DNA of 64,000 nucleotides from Myxococcales bacterium (lineage in GTDB: Bacteria; Myxococcota_A; Polyangia; Nannocystales; Nannocystaceae). The position numbers and the translations under genes are program-made. Where the stretch lies: NCBI GenBank assembly GCA_020633315.1, contig JACKDV010000023.1, forward strand, positions 54,156 through 118,155, in the 5' to 3' direction. Each line of letters opens with the position of its first letter. The first letter of the stretch is position 1. The notes beneath the pieces were generated by a model that worked only from the letters and a program-made list of their open reading frames with translations, had not been told where the DNA came from and ran no database searches. Positions 41,626 to 50,229 of this stretch are shown here, piece by piece.

Positions 41626-41759
41626 TCGCCCCTCCGGGCACCCCCAAAACCCGTTGGAATCCTTCCGTTTTCCCCCGGGACCGGCGCTGGTAGGACCCCC
41701 CCGGGCGTGCTATGGTCCGCCCGCATCTGGCGAGGCCCTGCGGCCCCCTTCGACTCCCC

Positions 41760-44255
41760 ATGCCCCCCAACGATCTCCCGCCCGGCGGTGATGCTCCCGA
41801 GCCCGCCGAGGGTGAATACGGCGTCGAGTCCATCTCGGTCCTCGAGGGCCTCGAGGCCGTCCGCAAGCGCCCCGGCATGTACATCGGCGACACGAGCGAC
41901 GGCTCGGGTCTACACAAGATGGTCTTCGAGATCGTCGACAACTCGATCGACGAGTCGCTGGCCGGGCACTGCGATCGCATCGAGGTCACCATCCACCTCG
42001 ACAACTCCGTGTCCGTCGAGGACAACGGCCGGGGGATCCCCACCGGCCCCATGGAGCACGCGGGCAAGATGGTCGACGCCGCCGTCGTCATCATGACCGT
42101 GCTGCACGCGGGCGGGAAGTTCGACAACCAGAGCTACAAGGTCTCGGGCGGCCTGCACGGCGTGGGCGTCTCGGTCGTCAACGCGCTGTCGGACTGGCTC
42201 AAGCTCGAGATCTGGCGCGAGGGTCGGGTGCACCGCGTCCGCTTCGCTCGCGGTGCGCCCACCGGCGAGGTCGAGCTCGGCGGCACCACCACCAAGCGGG
42301 GCACCCGGATCACCTTCCACCCCGATCCGCTCATCTACGCCAACCTCGAGATCGACTTCGAGATCCTCGCCCAGCGCTTCCGCGAGCTGAGCTACCTCAA
42401 CCCGGGCGTCACCATCGTGCTGCGCGACCTCCGGGACGGGCGCGAGAAGAGCTTCGACGGGGCGGGGGGCGTGGCCAGCTTCGTGCAGCTGCTCGCGCAG
42501 AACAAGGTCGGCGTCGGCGACCTGGTCTACCTCAACAAGAGCGTCCCCTTCGAGTTCGAGGGCAAGGAGCACGAGCTCGGGGTCCAGCTCGCGCTGCAGT
42601 GGACCGACGCCTACCAGGAGAACATCCTGTGCTTCACCAACAACATCGCCAACAAGGACGGGGGCACGCACCTCACCGGCCTTCGCACGGCGCTGACGAA
42701 GGTGGTCAACGCCTACGCGGGCGAGCACAACCTGCTCAAGCAGCACAAGGGCACCCTGGCCGGCGAGGACGTGCGCGAGGGCATCGTCGCGGTCATCTCC
42801 ATCCAGCACCCCGATCCCAAGTTCAGCTCGCAGATCAAGGACAAGCTGGTCTCGGGCGAGGTCACCGGCCTGGTCTCGGCCGTGGTCACCGAGGAGCTCG
42901 GGCGCTTCTTCGAGGAGAACCCCCGCAGCGCCAAGGCGATCGTCGAGAAGGCCCTGCTCGCGGCCCGGGCCCGCGCCGCCGCCCGCAAGGCCCGCGAGAC
43001 CATCACCCGCAAGGGCGTGCTCGACGGCCTGTCGCTGCCGGGCAAGCTCGCCGACTGTCAGGAGCGCGACCCCGCCAACGCCGAGCTGTTCATCGTCGAG
43101 GGTGACAGCGCCGGCGGCTCGGCCAAGCAGGGCCGCGATCGCGGCACGCAGGCCATCCTCCCGCTGCGCGGCAAGATCCTCAACGTGGAGAAGGCCCGGC
43201 TGGACAAGATGCTCTCCAGCCAGGAGATCGTCACCCTCATCACTGCCCTGGGCACCGGGGTGGGCGACACCTACGACATCAGCAAGCTCCGCTACCACCG
43301 CATCGTGATCATGACCGACGCGGACGTAGACGGCTCGCACATCCGCACGCTGCTGCTGACCTTCTTCTACCGCCACTTCCCCGAGATCATCGAGCGCGGG
43401 CACCTCTACATCGCCCAGCCGCCGCTCTACAAGGTGCGCGCGGGCAAGAAGGACATCTACCTCAAGAACGACCAGGCCCTCGATCGCCACGTGGTCGACA
43501 ACGCCATCGACAACCTCTCGCTGGTCGTCGAGGGTCACGAGGTCACCCGCGAGGTGCTGGCCAAGGTCGCCGGCCACGGACTGCGCTACCGCGACGTGCT
43601 GGTGGCGATGGCCCGCGACCACCGGGCCGAGGTGCTCGAGGCCCTGCTCGATCAGATCGAGGCCGAGGGTCGCGACACCGTGCTCGCCTCCTTCGACGAT
43701 CGCCCCGCGCTCGAGCAGCGCGCCGCCGCGCTCACCAGCGCCCTGCGCAGCGCCCTGGGCGAGCAGGCCAAGGTCGAGCTGCGGCTGGTGGCCGACGACG
43801 AGGACGACTCGCTGTCCTCCATCGAGGTCGCGATCACCGTCGACGGCCTCACCCTGCGCGAGACCATCGACAACGAGCTGGTCGAGTCCCCCGAGATCGA
43901 GGAGCTGCTCCGCCTGCGCCGCGAGCTCGCCCAGATCGGCGCGCTGCCCTACGAGCTGCGCCGCGGCGACGAGCCCCTGGCCCGCATCGATCGCATCGTG
44001 CAGCTCGTGCACCACATGGGCGAGGTGGGTCGCGCTGGCCTCAACATCCAGCGCTACAAGGGCCTGGGCGAGATGAACCCCGAGCAGCTGTGGGAGACCA
44101 CCATGGATCCCGCCCGCCGCGTGCTCTTGCAGGTGCGGGTGGGCGACACCGTGGAGGCCGCTCGCATCTTCCCGGTGCTGATGGGCGACGACGTCGAGCC
44201 CCGCCGCAAGTTCATCACCGACAACGCCCTCAACGCCCGCAACCTCGACATCTGA
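41760..44255 (+). CDS. gyrB: DNA gyrase subunit B
   Basis: An 831-residue ATPase subunit of gyrase. GHKL fold: VRKRPGMYIGDTSDGSGLHK, DNGRGIPTGPMEHAGKMVDA, SGGLHGVGVSVVNAL. TOPRIM: EGDSAGGSAKQGRDRGTQAI, LPLRGKILNVEKARLDKML, and MTDADVDGSHIRTLLLTFFY. C-terminal: RYKGLGEMNPEQLWETTMDP. The start ATG at 41760 gives MPPNDLPPGG; a frame 16 residues upstream is possible. The gyrase-type end distinguishes it from parE only weakly; position next to recF and dnaN supports gyrB. Confidence 0.95.
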   Translation: MPPNDLPPGGDAPEPAEGEYGVESISVLEGLEAVRKRPGMYIGDTSDGSGLHKMVFEIVDNSIDESLAGHCDRIEVTIHLDNSVSVEDNGRGIPTGPMEHAGKMVDAAVVIMTVLHAGGKFDNQSYKVSGGLHGVGVSVVNALSDWLKLEIWREGRVHRVRFARGAPTGEVELGGTTTKRGTRITFHPDPLIYANLEIDFEILAQRFRELSYLNPGVTIVLRDLRDGREKSFDGAGGVASFVQLLAQNKVGVGDLVYLNKSVPFEFEGKEHELGVQLALQWTDAYQENILCFTNNIANKDGGTHLTGLRTALTKVVNAYAGEHNLLKQHKGTLAGEDVREGIVAVISIQHPDPKFSSQIKDKLVSGEVTGLVSAVVTEELGRFFEENPRSAKAIVEKALLAARARAAARKARETITRKGVLDGLSLPGKLADCQERDPANAELFIVEGDSAGGSAKQGRDRGTQAILPLRGKILNVEKARLDKMLSSQEIVTLITALGTGVGDTYDISKLRYHRIVIMTDADVDGSHIRTLLLTFFYRHFPEIIERGHLYIAQPPLYKVRAGKKDIYLKNDQALDRHVVDNAIDNLSLVVEGHEVTREVLAKVAGHGLRYRDVLVAMARDHRAEVLEALLDQIEAEGRDTVLASFDDRPALEQRAAALTSALRSALGEQAKVELRLVADDEDDSLSSIEVAITVDGLTLRETIDNELVESPEIEELLRLRRELAQIGALPYELRRGDEPLARIDRIVQLVHHMGEVGRAGLNIQRYKGLGEMNPEQLWETTMDPARRVLLQVRVGDTVEAARIFPVLMGDDVEPRRKFITDNALNARNLDI

Positions 44256-44262
44256 TCGCGCC

Positions 44263-44490
44263 TCACTCGTAGAACGACGAGGTATCGACCGCGAGCTCGT
44301 GGGAACGATCGAGGTCGACATCGAAGCGCAGGGGAAACGACATCGTCGCCTCCGTGCCGTCTCGGCGCTCGCCGCCGCCCCACTCCAGCCGAGCTCCGAT
44401 GGAGGCCGCCCGTCTGGATCCCGATCCGATCGAGCTCCACGTCGGCGATCTCGTCGATGGTCGCGGGGAAGGGCTCCGCTCGTCGTCTCA
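44263..44490 (-). pseudogene. Remnant of an unidentified gene, frameshifted
   Basis: Reads MRRRAEPFPATIDEIADVEL then DRIGIQTGG from a GTG overlapping the cytochrome remnant's stop. The frame then changes near 44400 and continues as GARLEWGGGERRDGTEATMS then FPLRFDVDLDRSHELAVDTS and SFYE to the stop at 44263. About 75 residues in total; a signal peptide is absent and the family is not recognised. A one-base indel or assembly error between GG runs explains the break. It converges with gyrB. Confidence 0.45.
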
Positions 44491-45163
44491 CAGCGTCGCG
44501 ATGTAGTCCGTGATCATCATCAGCTCCTCGTCGCTGATCACCTCGGTGCCGAACGCCGGCATGTAGAGCATGCGCTGCCCGGGATCTCCCAGGCCGGCCC
44601 CCACGCGCACCCGCTCGTAGGCGTCCTGGTAGCCCTTGTCGCTGATGTCCTTGCCCACCACCCCGCCGAGGGCATCCACGCCGTGGCAGTTGCGGCAGTA
44701 GTCCAGGTACAGGCCCTCGCCGGTGGTGGGCTGCGGGGCCCGTCCAGGTAGTCCCCAGATCGCCTCGGCCCACGCCGGGTCGAAGGCCTCCTCGGGATAC
44801 GCCGACATCTCCGAGCCATCGAACTCGTCCCCCGGCCGCCCGTTGCGGGAGCACCCAGATTGGAGAACGCACGCACCGGATGCCGCAGCTCGTACCCCAG
44901 GTCGCTGCCCTCTCCCCACCCCCATGGCACGCGCTGCAGTAGGTGGTGAACAGCATCTCACCATCTGGCTCCACCCCGCCGTCTCCTCCCCGCCGTGCCG
45001 TCTCCCGCCGTGCCCTCCGTACCTCCACTCCGTCGTCGTCCCCTTGTCGTGCCCTCCCCTCCGTCGACACCATCGGATCCGAGTCACCCGTGGCGTCGTC
45101 GCCCGGGCAGGCCGCGAGCAATCCAAGGGACAGCAGGGAGCAAGGAGCCGATCCGAGGCGCAT
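44488..45163 (-). pseudogene. Broken diheme cytochrome c lipoprotein gene
   Basis: The start frame reads MRLGSAPCSLLSLGLLAACP, a lipoprotein signal with lipobox LAAC, then EMLFTTYCSACHG, a CxxCH heme site. After that the frame shifts at the C-run 44919-44923; the second frame reads EGSDLGYELRHPVRAFSNLG. It shifts again near 44854-44856, then reads RNGRPGDEFDGSEMSAYPEE, and GEGLYLDYCRNCHGVDALGG with a second heme site, then YMPAFGTEVISDEELMMITDYIATL-like end (MPAFGTEVISDEELMMITDY). Both shifts fall in C-runs. If corrected, it is a periplasmic diheme electron carrier attached to the membrane. As read it is non-functional. Confidence 0.6.
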
Positions 45164-45249
45164 GGACGCACCATTGCAGAGTCACCGTCGCGGGAACAGC
45201 CGAAATTCCTCCATCCTCCGCCCACTTCCCTCGCTATCCTGGAGCCGCC

Positions 45250-45861
45250 ATGGATCCTCGCTCCGATGCCGAGCTGCTCGTGGCCTGGCGAGCCGGTGAC
45301 GAGGACTCTGGTCGTGCGCTCCTGGTCCGTCACTTCCGTCCGCTCACTCGCTTCTTTCGCAACAAGGTCGACGTCGGCGTCGAGGACCTCATCCAGCGCA
45401 CCATGCTCGTGTGCCTCGAGCACGCCGATCGTCTCCGCGACGCCTCGAGCTTCCGCGCCTACCTGTTCACCATCGCGCGCAACGAGCTCTACCGTCACCT
45501 CCGTCGAGGCCGAGCCGAGCTCGACCTCACCCTGTGCTCCATCCACGATCTCCAGCCTTCCCAGGGCACCCAGCTCGTGCGCCGCGAGGAACAACGAATC
45601 CTCCTCGCGGCCCTCCGCCGTCTCCCTCTAGAGCTCCAGGTGACCGTCGAGCTCTACTACTGGGAGAGCTGCACCTACCCCGAGCTCGCCGAAATCCTCG
45701 GAGTCCACCGCGAGACGATCAAGAGCCGCCTACGCCGAGCCAAGGAGCTCCTACGCGAGCGCATCGCCGAAATCGAAGGAGGCGCCGAGCTGAGCGAAGC
45801 CAGCATCGAGCAACTCGAAGACTGGGCCCGAGCCCTCCGTCACCACCTCACCCACCGCTAA
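45250..45861 (+). CDS. ECF-type RNA polymerase sigma factor
   Basis: A 203-residue sigma-70 family protein with regions 2 and 4. Region 2: LVAWRAGDEDSGRALLVRHF, then VEDLIQRTMLVCLEHADRLR, and FRAYLFTIARNELYRHLRRG. Region 4: LAALRRLPLELQVTVELYYW, then TYPELAEILGVHRETIKSRL and RRAKELLRE. The RAGDxxAG opening is typical of myxobacterial ECF factors. No anti-sigma gene is next to it: downstream are repeats. It is divergent from the broken cytochrome. ATG at 45250. Confidence 0.92.
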   Translation: MDPRSDAELLVAWRAGDEDSGRALLVRHFRPLTRFFRNKVDVGVEDLIQRTMLVCLEHADRLRDASSFRAYLFTIARNELYRHLRRGRAELDLTLCSIHDLQPSQGTQLVRREEQRILLAALRRLPLELQVTVELYYWESCTYPELAEILGVHRETIKSRLRRAKELLRERIAEIEGGAELSEASIEQLEDWARALRHHLTHR

Positions 45862-45961
45862 CCCCCACCCCTCGAGCCCCACCTCCACCATCCCGCCCCC
45901 AGTCCCCCTTCTCCACCCCCCGGAGCCCGTCCACCGCGCTGCCCTCCGATCCACTCTCGGC

Positions 45962-46085
45962 TTGCCCGCGTAGCCGGAAGGGGCCCCGGTCGCGCGCAGG
46001 CGGCGACGACCCAATCCTCCAAGCACCCCGCTCTCCAATCGCCGACGAGCACGTCCGGGGTAGGCGTCCGGCGTTAAACAGGGCC
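45962..46085 (+). repeat. Dispersed ~115-bp element, copy 3 (diverged)
   Basis: Matches copy 1 (10509-10624) in the same orientation. Shared blocks are CGCGCGCAGG, GCGAC, TCCAAGCA, TCGCCGACGAGCACG and GCGTTAAACAG. The minus-strand peptide frame begins MLVGDWRAGCLEDWVVAACA, similar to MLVGEGRTCCLEWAVVAS of the other copies. It lies downstream of the sigma factor gene, followed by a 43-bp tandem repeat. Confidence 0.7.
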
Positions 46086-46110
46086 AAGCCGCCCCGGTCG
46101 CAAGGACCCT

Positions 46111-46262
46111 CCTCGCCCCAAGAGGACGCCCCGCTCCGCTCCGCCCCGACTCCTCACCCCAACAGGACGCCCCCCTCCGCACCGCCCCGACTCCCCTCCC
46201 ACCCCAACAGGACGCCACCCCTCCGCACCGCCCCGACTCCCTCACCCCAACAGGACGCCCCA
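46111..46262. repeat. Degenerate ~43-bp tandem repeat, about three and a half copies
   Basis: Anchors AGGACGCC occur at 46123, 46164, 46209 and 46252 (spacing 41, 45, 43). Units have CTCACCCCAACAGGACGCCC, then CTCCGCACCGCCCCGACTCC. It lies in the space between the sigma factor and vWA lipoprotein genes, G-rich on the minus strand. No gene is supported here. Confidence 0.8.
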
Positions 46263-46326
46263 ACGACTCCCCACACCACAGGGACCCCTTCACACCAAGC
46301 AACCGCACACTCGAGCGATCAAACCA

Positions 46327-47520
46327 CTATCCACCCCCGGCCCCCCGGCTTCCCAAGCTTGAACCCCCCCGCCTCGGCCTTGCCGTCCCCAGCACCAGCC
46401 TCCCCCCACCGCTCCCCCGACTCTTCCGACTGCTCCCCCCATCCGAGCCCTCTCCATCCGCATCGAGCCCAAGGTTCTCATCCAGCTTGAAGGTCGGCTG
46501 CCGATTCGGATCACAATCCGGCGGCGGCCCAAACCCCTTGGCGTCGAAGGTCCACGACACGTCGCCCTTCTTCTTGGCCTTGCCCTTGGCGTTCTTCTCC
46601 GCCTGCGCCTCGATCCGCACCGTGTGCTCGCCATCCCGAGCCGGCGTGCAGTACGACAGCAGGTAGAAGCGCTTGCTCTGATCCTCGATGCGCTGGGCCA
46701 CCCGCTCGAAGGCCGCCTGCACCGCCGCGTCGTCCTCCGCCAGCTCCGTGCCATCGCGGCCGATCTCCCCCAGGGCGCTCTCCTCCATCTCCGCCCCCAC
46801 GCCGATCGCGAAGATCTCGAAGTCCGCGTACTCCTCCTTGCCCAGCTCCTCCTGCATGTCCTCCTTGCTCACCCGCGCCGCGCGGTCCGTGCCGTCGGAG
46901 AAGACCACCAGGGTCCCGAACTTGAGCGGGCGCTTGTCCTTGTCGAGCGCCTTGCGCAGCACCTGCAGCCCGTCGACGATGGCGCCGTTGAGGTTGGTGG
47001 AGGGATCGCGGGCCTTGTAGGTGCGCAGGCCCTCCAGGCCGCCCTCGATGGAGCCCTTGGCCTCGGTGAAGCCCACCACCGAGCGGATGTCCTTGCCGCC
47101 GTCGAACGCGAAGACAGCCACCTTCTGCGATTGCCCCACCCGGTCGCTGAAGCTCTGCGCCGCGTCCACGATGAGGTCGGCCTGCCCCGACTCGGTGATG
47201 CTGCCGCTCATGTCGAGCAGCAGCAGCGTGTACATCACCGCGGCCACGTCGGGGTTCTGGATGGTCTGCTTGCTCTCGAACACCGAGACGAGCTGGTCGT
47301 CCTCGTAGATGGCGAAGTCCTCGGCGGCCAGGCCTGCCACCGGCTCCTCCTCGTCCTGCACCGTGAAGAACACCCACACGTTGTTGGGCTTCTTGTGGTC
47401 GGAGTTGAGGCGCGTGACCGTGAGCCCGGACGAGCAGCCCAGCGGCAGCAGGCTCAGCGCGAGCACGCTGCTGGCCAGGCGAGTAACGCGACGACGAAGC
47501 GAGCGAGTGGGGTGCATCAT
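46327..47520 (-). CDS. Lipoprotein with von Willebrand factor A domain
   Basis: A 397-residue predicted lipoprotein. Start MMHPTRSLRRRVTRLASSVL, then ALSLLPLGC with lipobox PLGC. The vWA domain shows the MIDAS motif DMSGSITESG and later metal ligands DPSTNLNG and VVFSDGTDRA. Before it is an Ig-like block, VQDEEEPVAGLAAEDFAIYE, of the kind that precedes VWFA in 'VWFA-related' lipoproteins. The C-terminus is Gly/Ser/Arg low complexity. Likely envelope adhesion or complex assembly. Confidence 0.88.
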   Translation of the reverse strand: MMHPTRSLRRRVTRLASSVLALSLLPLGCSSGLTVTRLNSDHKKPNNVWVFFTVQDEEEPVAGLAAEDFAIYEDDQLVSVFESKQTIQNPDVAAVMYTLLLLDMSGSITESGQADLIVDAAQSFSDRVGQSQKVAVFAFDGGKDIRSVVGFTEAKGSIEGGLEGLRTYKARDPSTNLNGAIVDGLQVLRKALDKDKRPLKFGTLVVFSDGTDRAARVSKEDMQEELGKEEYADFEIFAIGVGAEMEESALGEIGRDGTELAEDDAAVQAAFERVAQRIEDQSKRFYLLSYCTPARDGEHTVRIEAQAEKNAKGKAKKKGDVSWTFDAKGFGPPPDCDPNRQPTFKLDENLGLDADGEGSDGGSSRKSRGSGGGRLVLGTARPRRGGSSLGSRGAGGG

Positions 47521-47696
47521 GGGATCGCGAGCGCGGGAGGATAACAGCCCCCGCGATTCCTCGAAGGATGACGCGATCGCCCGGAACTGGCTGCGGGCGC
47601 CCTCACCACGAATACGCGGCCGCCCGTGGCCCTTTGTGAGGGGCTATCGTACCTGCCGCCCGGCCGTCGCGACCACGGGACGCAGGCCGAGCCCGC

Positions 47697-49739
47697 TCAG
47701 CCGCCGGGCGGGCACGCGGGGACGAAACCATGGGTACACGCCTGCGCCGCCAGCTCGCGGGCGCGCTCGAGATCCGGCTCCACCCCCATGCCCTTGGTGT
47801 ACGCATCGGCCAGGCGCGCGCAGGCGATCCCGAGCTGCAGCCCGCACGCGCGATCGTTGAGCTCGGCCGCCTTGGCCTGGTCCACGGGCACGCCGTCGCC
47901 CATGAGGTACATCCCCGCGAGATTGGTGCAGCCGGTGCCGTCGCCCAGCTCGCAGGCGCGCTCGAAGGCCGTGCGCGCGGCCTCCCGGTCGGCGCCTTCG
48001 CCCTTGCGCATCTCCATCGCGGCGGCGCTGCTGCAGGCCGAGGCCGAGCCCAGCGTGCAGGCCTTGCGATACAGCTCGAGCGCCCGCGCGGGGTCGGGCG
48101 CGATCCCGGGCCCGCCCCGCTCGTGGATCGCGGCCAGGGCTCCGCACGCCTCGGCCTCGCCCTCGTCGCACGCCCGGCCTCGCCCCGCCAATGGATCGCC
48201 GGCCGCCTCGGGGAGCTCGCCCGGCAGCGGAGGTCCCATCATCCCCGCCGTGGCTCCGCCTGCCAGCGTCCGCAGCAGCATGCAGCTCGGCTCCACCCCC
48301 GCCGCGCAGGCCCGCTGCAGGTAGCGCTCGGGCTCGCGCCCCGGCGGCACCGCCTGCCCCCTGCGCTGGCGCTCGAGTAGCTCCACCCCCAGGTTGTGAC
48401 AGGCCGGGCCCCGGCCCGCGTCGCACTCGCTGGTCAGCAGGTTGAAGTAGGTGGTGCAGGCGTTCCAGCGATCCTCGTCGCAGGCGCGCTGCCAGAAGGT
48501 GATGTCGCGGCCGGGATGGCCCTTGCCCACCGCGTGGGTGAGCACCAGCAGGCCGAACACCGCGGCCCAGCTCGCCACGTGCACGAGGTTGCGTGCGCTC
48601 GACGAGGGCCCGGGCGGCCGCGCCCGGCGGGCGTCGAGGGCCGCGCCCCAGCCCTCGAAGCGGCGCACCAGCAGGTTGAGCAGCGGCACCGGCAGCAGCT
48701 TGTCGTACCAGCCCAGCGAGCCCATGGCCTCCAGCACCGGGAACGAGGCGAGCACCAGCGCGCCGTAGGCCGCCCCGAACAGCAGCTTGGCCGTGCGCCC
48801 CTGCGGCGAGGTGGAGGGATCGGTGACCAGCAGCAGCATCCCCAGGAACACCGCCGCGGGGATGTCGGTGGTGGCGAACACGTACACCCCCGTCACCCGC
48901 AGGAAGATCGCCCCCAGCAGCCAGGTGCTCACCGCCGCGGATGCGGTCACCAGCACCACGCGGAACTGCAGCTGCACCACCAGCCCCAGCGCGAACAGGG
49001 CGAAGATGAAGTCGGGCGCCGACTCCTGGGTGAGCGCGATGGCCCGCCCGTAGGTGAGATCGCTGGCCCCCAGGGCGATGAGGCCGAAGGAGATCACCGC
49101 CAGGCCGAAGCTCGAGGGGTTGAACACGTGGCGACGCTGGCCGTCGCGGCGCCACGCGATCACGTGCTTGGCCAGGTAGCACAGCGCCACCATCACCAGC
49201 TGCCAGCCGAACACCTCGTCGCGGAACCACAGGAACAGGTTGATGCTGAGGATCACCGGCACCGGGCCGAAGCCCACCCGCCACGGCTCGCGGCGCCACC
49301 AGGCCACCAGCGCGTCCATCTGGAAGGCGAAGGCGAGCTGGATCGCGATCATGGGGGCGAAGGCCGCCACCGGCTCCCACGCGTAGGCCCAGGCCACGTA
49401 CACGCCGAGCTGGGTGAGGCCCTGCATGTAGTGCTGGCGGCGGACCGAGACCTCCACCGTCAGCGGCCGCCGCACGGCCAGCACCAGCGCCAGCACCAGC
49501 GAGATCGCGGCCGCCACCCACACCTGCTCGCGCGCCGACCCGCGGGCGGCCACGCTGGGCAGCATCGTCAGCGCCACCATCACCAGCGCGGGCAGGGTGC
49601 CCCACAAGGCGTGCATGCCGGTCAGGTGCCACGAGCGAGCGGCTTCGGCCGCCGGGGCTCCGACGCGTGCCGCCTCGACCACGGTGTCCTCCTTGCCGCC
49701 CTCGGACACCGTGGGCTCGGACACCGTGGGCTCCGACAT
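47697..49739 (-). CDS. RnfD/NqrB-like membrane domain fused to Sel1-type repeats
   Basis: About 680 residues. N-terminal part has roughly ten TM helices and matches the RnfD/NqrB/YidE-like family by RRHVFNPSSFGLAVISFGLI and AVFLGMLLLVTDPSTSPQGR, where the FNPS and TDPxTSP signatures lie. No flavin-Thr motif is obvious to me. The C-terminal about 230 residues hold Sel1-like repeats with Cys pairs (ACDEDRWNACTTYFNLLTSE; YRKACTLGSASACSSAAAME; RACELGDGTGCTNLAGMYLM; DRACGLQLGIACARLADAYT). The fusion is unusual. ATG 49739 is used; TTG 49814 would add 25 residues. Function unknown, perhaps a membrane scaffold. Confidence 0.7.
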   Translation of the reverse strand: MSEPTVSEPTVSEGGKEDTVVEAARVGAPAAEAARSWHLTGMHALWGTLPALVMVALTMLPSVAARGSAREQVWVAAAISLVLALVLAVRRPLTVEVSVRRQHYMQGLTQLGVYVAWAYAWEPVAAFAPMIAIQLAFAFQMDALVAWWRREPWRVGFGPVPVILSINLFLWFRDEVFGWQLVMVALCYLAKHVIAWRRDGQRRHVFNPSSFGLAVISFGLIALGASDLTYGRAIALTQESAPDFIFALFALGLVVQLQFRVVLVTASAAVSTWLLGAIFLRVTGVYVFATTDIPAAVFLGMLLLVTDPSTSPQGRTAKLLFGAAYGALVLASFPVLEAMGSLGWYDKLLPVPLLNLLVRRFEGWGAALDARRARPPGPSSSARNLVHVASWAAVFGLLVLTHAVGKGHPGRDITFWQRACDEDRWNACTTYFNLLTSECDAGRGPACHNLGVELLERQRRGQAVPPGREPERYLQRACAAGVEPSCMLLRTLAGGATAGMMGPPLPGELPEAAGDPLAGRGRACDEGEAEACGALAAIHERGGPGIAPDPARALELYRKACTLGSASACSSAAAMEMRKGEGADREAARTAFERACELGDGTGCTNLAGMYLMGDGVPVDQAKAAELNDRACGLQLGIACARLADAYTKGMGVEPDLERARELAAQACTHGFVPACPPGG

Positions 49740-49835
49740 CGTGCGCTCCGGCGCCGGAGGATCGGGCGCCGCAGGATCGGCTGCCGCGGGACGGTCGTCG
49801 GCGTCGTGGCTCAAGGGGCCCCGCGTCCGAGGATA

Positions 49836-49932
49836 TCGCGACTACTGGCGCAGGTAGGGGCGCAGGTGCGGCAGCAGCCCCTCGGCGTACAGCGCGTGGC
49901 CCCGCGAGGTGGGCCGCGGGTCGCCGGGGAAG
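49836..49932. repeat. 97-bp direct repeat, left copy (partial copy of SGNH gene 3' end)
   Basis: Matches 52842-52938 with one mismatch. It encodes, on the minus strand, FPGDPRPTSRGHALYAEGLL and then PHLRPYLRQ, the end of the SGNH hydrolase at 52848. It is a gene fragment without its upstream part. With the right copy it bounds 2909 bp of island sequence. Confidence 0.92.
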
Positions 49933-50229
49933 GGCGTGGCGATTCTGGGGGTGGCGACTGGTGGTGTCGGACCCGTCGTCACCAGCGGCCACACCCACCA
50001 CCTCCGGTCGCCATCCCCAGGTCTGCCACTGCGCTGCTCGTGACCGAGCGCCTTGACGATTCCATCGTCGCGATTTCCTACGTGCCTACGGGCCGACGGA
50101 CCAATGCGGAACCGGGGTGCTTTGCGGTGGACATCGGGGTAGGCACCGGTCAAATCCCTACGTGCTCGTGGTGCCGCGGCGGTCCGAGGAGGACCGCCTC
50201 GATGGGCGTGGACGAGCAGGAAAGCCCCC

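Noticed and set aside
49836..49932. A small gene at the left direct repeat
   Set aside because: It is only a fragment of the SGNH gene's 3' end without an upstream part.
49957..50022. Imperfect hairpin as a terminator
   Set aside because: Arms have bulges and no T-run follows. I mention it only as a property of the island's left end.
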